Positions 33,464-41,939 of a DNA stretch of 64,000 nucleotides are shown in pieces; positions within the stretch are counted from its first letter, which is position 1, and the number at the start of each line of letters is the position of its first letter. Position numbers and translations under genes: made by a program. This stretch comes from Frigoribacterium sp. PhB24 (GTDB lineage: Bacteria; Actinomycetota; Actinomycetes; Actinomycetales; Microbacteriaceae). The notes below the pieces were generated by a model, which searched no databases, was not told where the DNA came from, and saw only the letters and a program-made list of their open reading frames with translations. The stretch is taken from positions 96,957 to 160,956 of the forward strand of contig NZ_RKIC01000015.1 in the NCBI RefSeq assembly GCF_003755185.1, in the 5' to 3' direction.

Positions 33464-35596
33464 TTGGCTCGACCAGGCCAGCGTCAATCGGGTGGCACCC
33501 GCACCGCCCAGCGTCCGAACCGTCGCCGCGAGGTCGACAACGACGGGCTGATCCCCGTCCTGGCCCGTGCCGTGCGTGAGGTCGAGGCCGCCGCGCAACG
33601 CGGTCAGGTCAAGCCCTCGAGCCGCACCAAGTTCCAGGTCATCGCCCTGCTCATGCGTGAAGAGCGGGCGCGGGTGAAGGTCGACAAGGACATCAGCGAG
33701 TCCGAGCGAGCCGAGCAGATGAAGCGTCTCGACGGCGTCGCCCAGATCCTCGCCAAGACCGCCGCCCGCGACACGTCGCTGATCACCTTGCTGGGCGAGG
33801 CGGCGACCGTCAGCGAGGCCGCCAAGACCCTCAAGCGCGACATGCAGATGTCGGCCGGTCTCGAGCTCGAACCCGAGCAGCAGATCATCGTCACCGAGGC
33901 CGCACCCGTGGCCGTGGCCTCCGAGCGGCAGGTGGTGCCGCAGTCGGTCATCTCGCGTCAGCTGGCGAACCCGTTCCTGCCGCCCGACTTCGCGCTCGCC
34001 GAGGTCGCTCGTGAGGCACACCCGCGTCGACTCGCCAACTGGGAGCTCTTCGGCCCGCTGTTCAAGTCGTTCGAGTACGGCGCCGGCGGCGGCTCGGCCT
34101 GCATGCCGCTGCCCGAGCCGACCACCGTCGACGCACCCGCGGGCGCGACCCTCATGCACCACCAGGCTCAGCTCGTCGAGTCCGCGCGCCAGGGCCACCG
34201 CACCTACCTGCTCGCCGACGAGCCCGGCCTCGGCAAGACCGCGCAAGCGCTGCTCGCCGCGCAGGCGGCGTCCGCCTACCCGCTGCTCGTCGTCGTGCCG
34301 AACGTCGTCAAGACCAACTGGGCCCGTGAGGTGCAGCTGTGGACGCCGACGCGTTCGGCGACCGTCATCCACGGCGACGGCGAGAAGCTCGACGCGTTCG
34401 CCGACGTCGTCATCGTGAACTACGAGGTGCTCGACCGTCACGTCGGCTGGCTCGGCGACCTGGGCTTCAAGGGCATGATCGTCGACGAGGCCCACTTCAT
34501 CAAGAACAAGGAGTCGCAGCGCTCGCGTCACGTGCTGCAGCTCGCCCAGCGCATCCGTGCGCGCACCGCGCACCCGTTGCTGATGGCGCTGACCGGCACG
34601 CCGTTGATCAACGACATCGAGGACTTCCGCGCCATCTGGGAGTTCCTCGGCTGGATCGGCGACAAGAAGCCGAACGCCGAGCTGATGGAACGTCTCGAGG
34701 AGGTCGGCCTGACGCCCGCCGACCCCGGGTTCTTCTCGTCGGCGCGCGAGATCGTGATCGACCTCGGCATCGTCCGCCGCAAGAAGGTCGACGTCGCCTC
34801 CGACATCCCCGCCCGCCGCATCGCCGACCTGCCGGTCGAGCTCGACGACGAGGTGGGCCGCTCGATCCGCGACGCCGAGCGTGAGCTCGCCCGCCGCATG
34901 GTGCAGAAGTACCGCACCGCGCTCAGCACCCGCACGTCGGGGGTCCGGGTCGAGGGCATCGACCACGACCTCGTCCGCCAGGTCGCCAAGTGGGAGCTCG
35001 AGGACGCCAGCGCGTCGAGCACGGGTGAGAACGTCTTCAGCATGGTGCGCCGCATCGGTCAGGCGAAGGCCGGCCTCGCGGCCGACTACACGGCGCAGCT
35101 GGCCCGCAACGTCGGCAAGGTCGTGTTCTTCGCCAAGCACATCGACGTCATGGACGTCGCCGAGGCCACCTTCGCCAAGCGCGGCATCAAGTACTCGTCG
35201 ATCCGAGGCGACCAGACCCCGGCCGTCCGTCAGCGGCAGATCGACGCCTTCGTCGACGATCCCGAGGTCGAGGTCGTCGTCTGCTCGCTCACGGCGGCCG
35301 GCGTCGGGCTCAACCTGCAGGTCGCGTCGAACGTCGTGCTGGCCGAGTTGTCGTGGACGGACGCCGAGCAGACGCAGGCGATCGACCGTGTGCACCGCAT
35401 CGGTCAGGCAGAGCCCGTCACCGCGTGGCGCGTCATCGCGGCACAGACGATCGACACGAAGATCGCCGAGCTGATCGACAGCAAGGCCGGTCTCGCCGCC
35501 CGCGCGCTCGACGGTGACGACTCCGAGGTCGTCGACTCGGCCGACGTGCAGCTCTCGGCCTTGGTCGCCCTGCTCACCGACGCCCTCGAGGCCTGA
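33464..35596 (+). CDS. SNF2-family DNA helicase/ATPase
   Basis: The 710-residue protein has a unique N-terminal region (about residues 1-225) and a SNF2 motor. Walker A-like DEPGLGKTAQALL is followed by DEAH (VDEAHFIKNK), motif III LTGTPLIN, and C-lobe motifs with VHRIGQAEPV. The motor lacks a visible nuclease or zinc finger. SNF2 ATPases of this SMARCAL1/HepA-like size remodel DNA or protein-DNA complexes in repair or transcription. The TTG start at 33464 has AGGAGGA three bases before it. A palindrome of family B starts 29 bases after the stop. Confidence 0.88.
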   Translation: MARPGQRQSGGTRTAQRPNRRREVDNDGLIPVLARAVREVEAAAQRGQVKPSSRTKFQVIALLMREERARVKVDKDISESERAEQMKRLDGVAQILAKTAARDTSLITLLGEAATVSEAAKTLKRDMQMSAGLELEPEQQIIVTEAAPVAVASERQVVPQSVISRQLANPFLPPDFALAEVAREAHPRRLANWELFGPLFKSFEYGAGGGSACMPLPEPTTVDAPAGATLMHHQAQLVESARQGHRTYLLADEPGLGKTAQALLAAQAASAYPLLVVVPNVVKTNWAREVQLWTPTRSATVIHGDGEKLDAFADVVIVNYEVLDRHVGWLGDLGFKGMIVDEAHFIKNKESQRSRHVLQLAQRIRARTAHPLLMALTGTPLINDIEDFRAIWEFLGWIGDKKPNAELMERLEEVGLTPADPGFFSSAREIVIDLGIVRRKKVDVASDIPARRIADLPVELDDEVGRSIRDAERELARRMVQKYRTALSTRTSGVRVEGIDHDLVRQVAKWELEDASASSTGENVFSMVRRIGQAKAGLAADYTAQLARNVGKVVFFAKHIDVMDVAEATFAKRGIKYSSIRGDQTPAVRQRQIDAFVDDPEVEVVVCSLTAAGVGLNLQVASNVVLAELSWTDAEQTQAIDRVHRIGQAEPVTAWRVIAAQTIDTKIAELIDSKAGLAARALDGDDSEVVDSADVQLSALVALLTDALEA

Positions 35597-35624
35597 CCCG
35601 GCTTCACCCCGCCGCCTCGCAACG

Positions 35625-35682
35625 CACCGCGTTTCGTGCACGGCACCGTGACTAGTCAAGGTGCCGTGCACGATTCGCGGTG
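35625..35682. repeat. 58-base palindromic element, family B copy 1
   Basis: Arms 35625-35647 and 35660-35682 match at 21 of 23 positions. The interior is itself palindromic (TGACTAGTCA at 35649-35658). The element lies between convergent genes and supplies the stop codon of the leftward one. Confidence 0.85.
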
Positions 35683-36641
35683 TGGACGCGTGGGACGCCC
35701 GCTCGCTCGAGCCGCGTGACGATCCGCTGCGGTCGCGCGAGGTCGCGCCAGATGGTGCGTGTCACCCGGTTCACGTAAGGCAGACTCCTCAGCCGGTCTT
35801 CACGGACCTTCTCGAGGACCACGATCTCCTCCGCTGTACGCCCCTGCCGCATCTCGCGGTCGAGGTACTTCACGAATCCGTCGAACTCGTCGTACACGCC
35901 GTACGCCTCCCACCCGAAGTCGGTGTAACCGATGAGCCCCTCGTCGTCGACGTGCCGGTCCTGCAGACGGGGTGTCGGGAATCCGAGACCGTCGAGGGCG
36001 ACCCGGTAGACCGATTCGCCGGCGGAACCGGCCAAGGGGCTGGCGAACTCGGCGACCCAGGAGGCGCGGGTCGAGCCCCGGACACGGTCGCGTCCCAGCA
36101 GGCATGCCTGGTACTCGTCCAGCGTGCACAACCGACGTCGCAGGCAGTGGTCGAGGACGGCCACGGCTTGGCTGCGCGTCGCGGTCAGGGCGACGTCCAC
36201 GGCGGTCCGGGCCGGCGTGGTCACGAAGAGACCCCGATGACGGGTGATCTCATCCGACGGCAGCCGTGCCGCATGCCTCGTCACGTGCGCACCCGTGTGG
36301 GTCCGCGTGCGCGACGGGTCGGTCGTCGAGACGCGGGCCAGCGGCGGGCCCAGCACCGGCATGCCCCACACGGCGGCCGCCGAGGTGTGAGACACGACGA
36401 CCTCGTCGCGCATCCGGCCGACCGCGGCCACCGTTCGGAGGGCGTGGCGCTCCTCCCGACGCAGGCCGCGCCAGGCCGCCGACTCGACGTAGCGCCCCGG
36501 CGCGACACGCACGAGTTCGCCACGTGCGTGGGCACGGCGTTCCGTCGGGTCGTCGAACCGTGACCGGATGAGGAAGGAACGGAGGTCTGGTTCGTCGGTG
36601 GGCACGCGTCGATCGTCTCGGGCGCCGGAGGACTCCGACAT
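35652..36641 (-). CDS. AbiEi-antitoxin-like protein with DUF559/endonuclease-like C terminus
   Basis: The 329-residue protein has an AbiEi-type N-terminal region (about residues 10-180; RGELVRVAPGRYV, VVSHTSAAAVWGMP). Its C-terminal domain resembles DUF559/very-short-patch-repair endonucleases (GESVYRVALDGLGFPTP, then GYTDFGWEAYGVYDEFDGFVKY with acidic positions and Lys). Proteins of this plan are common orphan genes in Actinobacteria and are often labelled as type IV antitoxins. No AbiEii toxin gene is adjacent. The final residues (TANRARHLD) and the TAG stop are encoded by a palindromic element, so the tail is secondary. The start at 36641 lacks a clear ribosome site. Confidence 0.65.
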   Translation of the reverse strand: MSESSGARDDRRVPTDEPDLRSFLIRSRFDDPTERRAHARGELVRVAPGRYVESAAWRGLRREERHALRTVAAVGRMRDEVVVSHTSAAAVWGMPVLGPPLARVSTTDPSRTRTHTGAHVTRHAARLPSDEITRHRGLFVTTPARTAVDVALTATRSQAVAVLDHCLRRRLCTLDEYQACLLGRDRVRGSTRASWVAEFASPLAGSAGESVYRVALDGLGFPTPRLQDRHVDDEGLIGYTDFGWEAYGVYDEFDGFVKYLDREMRQGRTAEEIVVLEKVREDRLRSLPYVNRVTRTIWRDLARPQRIVTRLERAGVPRVHTANRARHLD

Positions 36642-36717
36642 CGAATCGGGCCGCCCTGTGGACGGATTCGGGGGACGACTGAGCGGGGGACGAGAGGCCC
36701 CTCCCAGGACACGCGAG

Positions 36718-36748
36718 TTCGGTGGCGGGAGAACACCCGACCACCGAA
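36718..36748 (+). promoter_or_regulatory. Hairpin abutting the VOC-gene ribosome site
   Basis: TTCGGTGGCGGG pairs with CCCGACCACCGAA, with one bulged base and a 6-base loop. The right arm ends in the first bases of the AAGGAG ribosome site. It may be an mRNA switch or a DNA operator. Confidence 0.5.
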
Positions 36749-36758
36749 GGAGCACTCC

Positions 36759-37154
36759 ATGCCCGAACTGTCCGGCTACGCCCACGTCGCCATCACCGTC
36801 TCCGACCTCGACACCAGCCTGGCCTTCTACGAGAAGCTGCTGGGCGCCGGCCCGGTCGGCCGCATCGAGCTCGACGGACTGGACCGTCGCATCTTCTCCG
36901 TCGGCAACGGCCAGATCCTCGGGGTGACGGCTTACACCGACGGGTCGTCCGCGACGTTCGACCCGACCGTCCCCGGGCTCGACCACATCGGCCTCGCCGT
37001 CAGCGACCGCGACGGCATCGTCGCCTGGCAACAGCACGCGACGTCGGTCGGCATCGAGTCCGACCTGCAGGACGTCGACTTCGGCCACGCCCTGATGATC
37101 AAGGACCCCGACGGCAACCAGATCGAGTTCTTCGCCCCACCCGCACAGAGCTGA
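36759..37154 (+). CDS. VOC (glyoxalase/bleomycin-resistance) superfamily protein
   Basis: The 131-residue protein has two beta-alpha-beta-beta-beta modules. The first begins YAHVAITVSDLDTSLAFYEKLLG, the second LDHIGLAVSDRDGIVAW, and it ends IKDPDGNQIEFF. Metal ligands could be His9, a central acidic residue, His75 and Glu125 near the end. VOC proteins include glyoxalases, dioxygenases and antibiotic-binding proteins; the role cannot be chosen. AAGGAG is well placed before ATG 36759. It is divergent from the AbiEi-like gene, and both lie between the two family B palindromes. Confidence 0.85.
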   Translation: MPELSGYAHVAITVSDLDTSLAFYEKLLGAGPVGRIELDGLDRRIFSVGNGQILGVTAYTDGSSATFDPTVPGLDHIGLAVSDRDGIVAWQQHATSVGIESDLQDVDFGHALMIKDPDGNQIEFFAPPAQS

Positions 37155-37176
37155 CCCGGGCCGCCTGCCGGGATCG

Positions 37177-37234
37177 CACCGCGTCTCGTGCGCCGCGCCG
37201 CGACTAGATGGTGTGTGCTGCACGAAATGCGGTG
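37177..37234. repeat. 58-base palindromic element, family B copy 2
   Basis: The left half matches copy 1 at about 27 of 32 positions, including the central GACTAG, in the same orientation. The right half is more diverged, so self-pairing is mainly in the outer 15 bases. It lies between the convergent VOC and dehydratase genes. Confidence 0.7.
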
Positions 37235-37244
37235 CGGTGCGGCG

Positions 37245-38288
37245 TCAGCGGCGGCGGTCGCGGGCGGCGACGAGCAGGTCGCGTTCGTCGGCGGACGTCA
37301 ACCCCGCGCCGTGGGGGCCGACCGGGCCGGGACGCGAGAGCTCCCAGGCGAGGACGTCGCGCAGCGTCTCGTCCACGGGGCGCGGCACGAGGCCCGCGGC
37401 CCGGCCCGCGCCTCCTGACCGCGAGCCGAAGCCGGCATGCGTGCTGACGGGCACCCAGAGCGGCATCGACCGGGGCCCGGCCCAGGGGTTCACCTCGTGG
37501 GCCTCGAGCCAGGCCTCGTCGACGGGCACGATCTCGCCCGTGTGGCCGGAGACCCGCCGAGCCGCGGCGAGGTGGTCGGTCAAGGACTGCCGGTCGCCGA
37601 CCGCGTCGTACGTCCCCGAGAGGCCTCGTTCGACCGAGACCACGATCCAGGTCGCCAGGTCGCGCACGTCGACGGGCTGCACCTCGAGTCCGGGGACGTC
37701 GGGCACGAGCACCGGGTCGGACCCGGAGGCTCCGGCGCCCCCGGCGAAGCGGAGCGGCCACCATCCCGTTCGACCCGTGTGGTCGCCAGGGCCGCCGATC
37801 AGGCCGGCCCGCACGATCAGCGACCGGTCGGCGCCGAACGCCCCGACGACGGCACGTTCGCCGGCGACCTTCGACCCGCCGTAGTCCGACTCGTCGGCGT
37901 CGACGAGGGCGGCCGATTCGTCGCCCCCGGTCGTGGCGGTGTCGTCGTAGACGCTGACGCTCGACACGAAGGCGAAGGAGGCGCTGGCCGGCTCGAGGAC
38001 CGCGACGGCCTCGCGGACGTGCGACGGGTCACGGCTCAGGTCGACGACCGCGTCCCAGCGTCGCCCGTCGGCGATCACGGGGTCGTAGGCCCCGGAGGCG
38101 CTCCGGTCGGAGCCGACGAAGACGGCGCCGTCGGGGACCGTGCCGGACGATCCACGGGCGAGGCAGGTGACCTCGTGGCCGCGACCGAGGGCGGCCGAGG
38201 CGATCTCACCACCGAGCCAGGCGGTCCCGCCCAGCACGAGCAGTCGCAGGGGCCGGGGCGCCCCGGCGGGCGTGGCCAGGGAACTCAC
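37245..38288 (-). CDS. NAD-dependent epimerase/dehydratase-family protein
   Basis: The 347-residue extended SDR has the N-terminal cofactor site LLVLGGTAWLGGEIASAAL, then FVSSVSVYDD and DYGGSKVAGERAV as the region of the catalytic Tyr and Lys. Family members act on nucleotide sugars or related compounds. The GTG start at 38288 lies 8 bases after the stop of the mycoredoxin gene, which points to translational coupling. The start is uncertain by a few codons because no strong ribosome site is visible. The C-terminal 30 residues are basic. Confidence 0.8.
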   Translation of the reverse strand: MSSLATPAGAPRPLRLLVLGGTAWLGGEIASAALGRGHEVTCLARGSSGTVPDGAVFVGSDRSASGAYDPVIADGRRWDAVVDLSRDPSHVREAVAVLEPASASFAFVSSVSVYDDTATTGGDESAALVDADESDYGGSKVAGERAVVGAFGADRSLIVRAGLIGGPGDHTGRTGWWPLRFAGGAGASGSDPVLVPDVPGLEVQPVDVRDLATWIVVSVERGLSGTYDAVGDRQSLTDHLAAARRVSGHTGEIVPVDEAWLEAHEVNPWAGPRSMPLWVPVSTHAGFGSRSGGAGRAAGLVPRPVDETLRDVLAWELSRPGPVGPHGAGLTSADERDLLVAARDRRR

Positions 38289-38296
38289 GACGGCGG

Positions 38297-38569
38297 TCAG
38301 AGCCCGAGCTTCGCCTGCACGTCGGCGAGCGACGGGTTCGTCGCCGTCGAGCCGTCGGGGTAGACGATCGTCGGCACGGTCTGGTTGCCGCCGTTGGCCT
38401 TCTCGACGATCTCGGCCGTGCCGGGCACCTCTTCGATGTTGACCTCGGTGAAGGCGATGCCCTGCTTGCCGAGTTGCTGCTTGAGTCGGGCGCAGTAGCC
38501 GCACCACGAGGTGCTGAACATGGTGATGCTGCCGGACTCGGGGACGTACGTGCTCGCGATGTCGCTCAT
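38297..38569 (-). CDS. mrx1: Mycoredoxin (glutaredoxin-like)
   Basis: The 90-residue thioredoxin-fold protein has the mycoredoxin active site WCGYC and the cis-proline loop TVPTIV, then GSTATNPS. Mycoredoxins reduce mixed disulfides with mycothiol, the Actinobacterial thiol. The second ATG (38569) is chosen because TAGCCT lies six bases before it; ATG 38572 would leave only three. It is first of a pair with an epimerase-like gene. It fits the oxidative-stress gene set of the window. Confidence 0.93.
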   Translation of the reverse strand: MSDIASTYVPESGSITMFSTSWCGYCARLKQQLGKQGIAFTEVNIEEVPGTAEIVEKANGGNQTVPTIVYPDGSTATNPSLADVQAKLGL

Positions 38570-38575
38570 CATCCC

Positions 38576-38581
38576 AGGCTA
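38576..38581 (-). promoter_or_regulatory. Leaderless -10 box, mycoredoxin gene
   Basis: On the minus strand TAGCCT lies six bases before ATG 38569. Confidence 0.55.
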
Positions 38582-38652
38582 AGCCCGGTCGTCGGTGAGC
38601 GCCGGGGGAGTTGGCTGGGAGGCGTACCAGCACGCTCCACGAAGGGAACACC

Positions 38653-40410
38653 ATGGCAGACACGGTCGCCGACCAGATCATCGCCCAGCTCGTCACCGCC
38701 GGGGTCCGCCGCATCTACGGCATCGTCGGGGACAGCCTCAACCCCATCGTCGACGCCGTGCGTCGCACCGGTGGTTCGGCGAAGGGCGGGATCGACTGGA
38801 TCCACGTCCGCAACGAGGAGGCCGCGGCGTTCATGGCCTCGGGCGACGCCCAGATGAGTGGCGAACTCGCCGTCTGCGCCGGGTCGTGCGGGCCGGGCAA
38901 CCTGCACCTGATCAACGGCTTGTACGACGCCCACCGCAGCCGCGCCAAGGTCCTGGCCATCGCGAGCCACATCCCGAGCACGATGATCGGTTCGGACTAC
39001 TTCCAGGAGACGCACCCCGACCGCCTCTTCGTCGAGTGCTCGGGGTACACCGAGATGATCTCGACGGCCGAGCAGTCGCCGACGGTGGTCGCGAGCGCGA
39101 TCCGGCACACCCTGGCGGGCGAGGGCGTCAGCGTCATCACTCTGCCGGGCGACGTCGCCGAGCTCGAGGCGGGCGGCAAGGTGCCTGCCTACGTCAGCGT
39201 CCGCCCGCCCGAGCTCGTGCCCGACCGGCACGACGTTCAGGCCCTGGCCGACGCGATCGACCGGGCCGACACCGTGGCGTTCTTCGTCGGTGAGGGCGGC
39301 CGCGGTTCGCACGACGAGATCATCGCGCTGGCCGACGTCGTGGGCGCCCCGATCGGGCACAGCCTGCGCGGCAAGGACGTCATCCAGTACGACAACCCGT
39401 TCGACGTCGGCATGACCGGCCTGCTGGGCTACGGGGCCGCCCACGCCGGCATCCACGACGCCGACCTGCTCGTGCTGCTCGGCACCGACTTCCCGTATCC
39501 GCAGTTCCTGCCGGACGCCTCGAAGGTGACCATCGCGCAGGTGGACGTCGACGCCGCCGTCATCGGTCGTCGCGCCGACGTGCAGGTGCCCGTGCACGGC
39601 GCGATCGCCCCGACCCTCCGGGCGCTCATGCCGCTGGTGACCCGTAAGGAGAACCGGAAGTTCCTCGAGAAGACGCTCAAGAAGCACGAGAAGCTGATGA
39701 CCGGGGCCGTCGGGGCCTACACGAAGAACGTCGAGAAGATGCGGCCGATCCACCCCGAGTACGCGGCCTCGTTGCTCGACGAGGTCGCCGCCGACAACGC
39801 GATCTTCACCGCCGACACGGGCATGGGCAACGTCTGGGCCGCCCGGTACGTCACGCCGACCCCTCGCCGCCGCATCTTCGGCTCGTACCTGCACGGCTCG
39901 ATGGCCAACGCCCTGCCGCACGCGCTCGGCGCGCAGATGGCGTACCCCGACCGCCAGGTCGTCTCGATCTCGGGCGACGGCGGGCTGTCGATGCTGATGG
40001 GTGAGCTCGTCACGGCGCAGATGTACCAGCTGCCCGTCAAGATCGTGGTGTTCAACAACTCGACGCTCGGTCTCGTGAAGCTCGAGATGCTGGTCGACGG
40101 ATTCCCCGACTTCGGCGTCGACGTGCCCTACACGGACTACGCGGCCGTCGCGCGGGCGATCGGCATCCACGCCGTCCACGTCGACGATCCCCGCGACCTC
40201 CGGGCCGCGTACGAGGCGGCCTTCGAGCACGACGGCCCCGCGCTCGTCGACATCGCGACCGATCCCAAGGCGCTGTCGCTGCCGCCGACGATCACGGGCG
40301 CGCAGGTCAAGGCCTTCTCGCTGGCCATGTCGAAGATCGTCATGAACGGCGGGGCCGGCGAGGCCGTGGCCATGGCGCGGTCGAACCTGCGAAACGTCCC
40401 CCGACCCTGA
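38653..40410 (+). CDS. poxB: Pyruvate dehydrogenase (quinone)/pyruvate oxidase, ThDP-dependent
   Basis: The 585-residue enzyme follows the PoxB plan. An N-terminal pyrimidine-binding domain (RIYGIVGDSLNPIVDAV, with the catalytic Glu in NEEAAAFMA) is followed by an FAD-binding middle domain and a C-terminal pyrophosphate domain with ISGDGGLSMLMGEL (Asp442) and VVFNN. It oxidises pyruvate to acetate and carbon dioxide, passing electrons to quinone at the membrane. The C terminus could hold the membrane-binding peptide. GAAGGGA lies before ATG 38653. It is divergent from the mycoredoxin pair. Confidence 0.9.
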   Translation: MADTVADQIIAQLVTAGVRRIYGIVGDSLNPIVDAVRRTGGSAKGGIDWIHVRNEEAAAFMASGDAQMSGELAVCAGSCGPGNLHLINGLYDAHRSRAKVLAIASHIPSTMIGSDYFQETHPDRLFVECSGYTEMISTAEQSPTVVASAIRHTLAGEGVSVITLPGDVAELEAGGKVPAYVSVRPPELVPDRHDVQALADAIDRADTVAFFVGEGGRGSHDEIIALADVVGAPIGHSLRGKDVIQYDNPFDVGMTGLLGYGAAHAGIHDADLLVLLGTDFPYPQFLPDASKVTIAQVDVDAAVIGRRADVQVPVHGAIAPTLRALMPLVTRKENRKFLEKTLKKHEKLMTGAVGAYTKNVEKMRPIHPEYAASLLDEVAADNAIFTADTGMGNVWAARYVTPTPRRRIFGSYLHGSMANALPHALGAQMAYPDRQVVSISGDGGLSMLMGELVTAQMYQLPVKIVVFNNSTLGLVKLEMLVDGFPDFGVDVPYTDYAAVARAIGIHAVHVDDPRDLRAAYEAAFEHDGPALVDIATDPKALSLPPTITGAQVKAFSLAMSKIVMNGGAGEAVAMARSNLRNVPRP

Positions 40411-40418
40411 GGCGGCGG

Positions 40419-40467
40419 CCGCGCCTCCTGCACCTCGCCCTCGTCGACGAGAACTCAGGAGGCGCGG
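40419..40467. terminator. Motif-pair terminator between poxB and mak
   Basis: A perfect 12-base inverted repeat (40419-40430 and 40456-40467) made of the dispersed 10-mer. Its 25-base loop contains CTCGTCGACGAG, itself palindromic. The genes on both sides converge on it. Confidence 0.75.
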
Positions 40468-40508
40468 TGCCGGACCGCCGGGACGCCCGGCGACCCGACC
40501 CGCCCGGC

Positions 40509-41864
40509 TCAGCCGGCGGCGGGGGCGCTCCGCGCCGCGAGACGGGCCACCGCCGCGAGCGGGATGTCGATCCAGTCGGGCCGGTTGCGGCTCTCGTAGA
40601 TCGCCTCGTACACGGCCTTGTCGATCTCGAACGCATCGAGGAGGGCACGGGCGGCCCGCACGTCGACACCGGACGAGGCCACGTAGCCGTCGACGAACGC
40701 CCGGCGCGCGTCGTGCGCCCAGGCCTTCGCGTCGACCGGGACGGCCTCCTGGGCGAGGGACCCTGCCACGTAGTCGAACGACCTCAGCATGCCGGCGATG
40801 TCACGGATCGGCAGGTCGGGTCGCGAGCGTTCGGGCATGGGGCGGAGGGGCTCGCCCTCGAAGTCGATCAGCATCCAGCCGCGCTCGGGCGACAGCAGGG
40901 CCTGTCCGAGGTGCAGATCGCCGTGGATGCGCTGCAGGTCGGGCCAGTGCAGGTGCTCGGCGGCGTCGTAGACCGCTCCGATGGCGTCGGCGTGCTCGGC
41001 GATCTGCGGCACCTCGCGCGCCGCGGTCGTGATGCGGCGACGCATGCTCGTCAGGGCCCCGGCGATCTCGTCACCACCGGCGGGGACCGTGCCGAGGTCG
41101 GCGGCGAGGGTCGCGTGGACCTCGGCCACCGCCACGCCGAGCGCGTGCGCCTCGGCGGTGAAGTCGGTGCCGTCGGCCGCGGCGGTCAGCGCCACGCGCC
41201 AGGCGTCCTCGAGACCCGGCAGGAACTCCTGCGAGAAGGCGAGGTGGCCGGTGGCGGTGCCGCCGTCGCGCCCCACGTCGGGCCAGGTGGCCCGCAACGA
41301 GCCGAACGACGAGGGGACGTGCGTCGATCCGCCCCGGGTGAGGGCGGCCTGGGTGGTGACGTCGGGGTTGTCGCCGTGGTGCAGCACGCGGAAGACCTTC
41401 GCGATGACCTGGTCGACCGGACCGCCCTCGACGTCGTAGACGATCGACGTGTTCGACTGCTCGCCCGAGAGGACGCGCGACCGGCGCACCTGCCCGGGGT
41501 CGACGATGCGCGTGCCGTCCACGGTGACGTCCGCACCGACGACGTGCGCCTCGGCGGACATCGAGCGCAGCAGCTCACGGGCGTAGGCCGGGTCGTGCGG
41601 TCCGTCGTAGAGGTAGCGGCCGTCGGCCGAGCCGATGAAGGCCGCGTCGCCACCGGGCAGGGGAGTCGCACGACTGACGAGCGGCACCTGGTACAGGACG
41701 GGGACGTCCGCGGCCTCGTCGATGATCAGCAGCGTCATGGCGAGGGCGTCGTCCACCTCGGCCTCGAACGACCCGATCACCCGCAGGGCGGGCGTGCGGC
41801 CCTTCGTCGCGTACCAGCGCTGACGCGCCATCCATCCGGCAAGACTCGGGGCCACGTCGCTCAT
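40509..41864 (-). CDS. mak: Maltokinase
   Basis: The 451-residue protein fits maltokinase (Mak/Pep2). It has an N-terminal cap with WMARQRWYATKGR, GEQSNTSIVYD and AKVFRVLHHGDNPD, the catalytic loop RIHGDLHLGQALL, and the metal site LIDFEGEPLRPM. It phosphorylates maltose at C1 for the GlgE glucan pathway. Usually treS, glgE or glgB are adjacent; here they are absent, so the gene stands alone. ATG 41864 lies six bases after a TAGGGT box. It converges with poxB over a motif-pair hairpin. Confidence 0.92.
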   Translation of the reverse strand: MSDVAPSLAGWMARQRWYATKGRTPALRVIGSFEAEVDDALAMTLLIIDEAADVPVLYQVPLVSRATPLPGGDAAFIGSADGRYLYDGPHDPAYARELLRSMSAEAHVVGADVTVDGTRIVDPGQVRRSRVLSGEQSNTSIVYDVEGGPVDQVIAKVFRVLHHGDNPDVTTQAALTRGGSTHVPSSFGSLRATWPDVGRDGGTATGHLAFSQEFLPGLEDAWRVALTAAADGTDFTAEAHALGVAVAEVHATLAADLGTVPAGGDEIAGALTSMRRRITTAAREVPQIAEHADAIGAVYDAAEHLHWPDLQRIHGDLHLGQALLSPERGWMLIDFEGEPLRPMPERSRPDLPIRDIAGMLRSFDYVAGSLAQEAVPVDAKAWAHDARRAFVDGYVASSGVDVRAARALLDAFEIDKAVYEAIYESRNRPDWIDIPLAAVARLAARSAPAAG

Positions 41865-41870
41865 GCGACG

Positions 41871-41876
41871 ACCCTA
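41871..41876 (-). promoter_or_regulatory. Leaderless -10 box, mak
   Basis: On the minus strand TAGGGT lies six bases before ATG 41864. Confidence 0.5.
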
Positions 41877-41926
41877 CGCCGGGCCGACCTGCGAGGCCCG
41901 GCAGGCGGCCGGCCAGCCCCCTCGAC

Positions 41927-41932
41927 TAGAAC
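41927..41932 (+). promoter_or_regulatory. Leaderless -10 box, CYTH-CHAD gene
   Basis: TAGAAC lies seven bases before ATG 41940. Confidence 0.45.
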
Positions 41933-41939
41933 GGAGGGC

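Noticed and set aside
33464-37154. SNF2 helicase plus nuclease-like gene as a defence island
   Set aside because: The genes are convergent, not co-transcribed; the SNF2 protein looks like a housekeeping type, and no known defence component is adjacent. I kept only the weaker cassette hypothesis.
35652-37223. A 523-codon reading of the AbiEi-like gene starting at 37223
   Set aside because: The upstream part runs antisense to the VOC gene and begins inside family B palindrome copy 2; homology starts only at about residue 195, so ATG 36641 is the sensible start.
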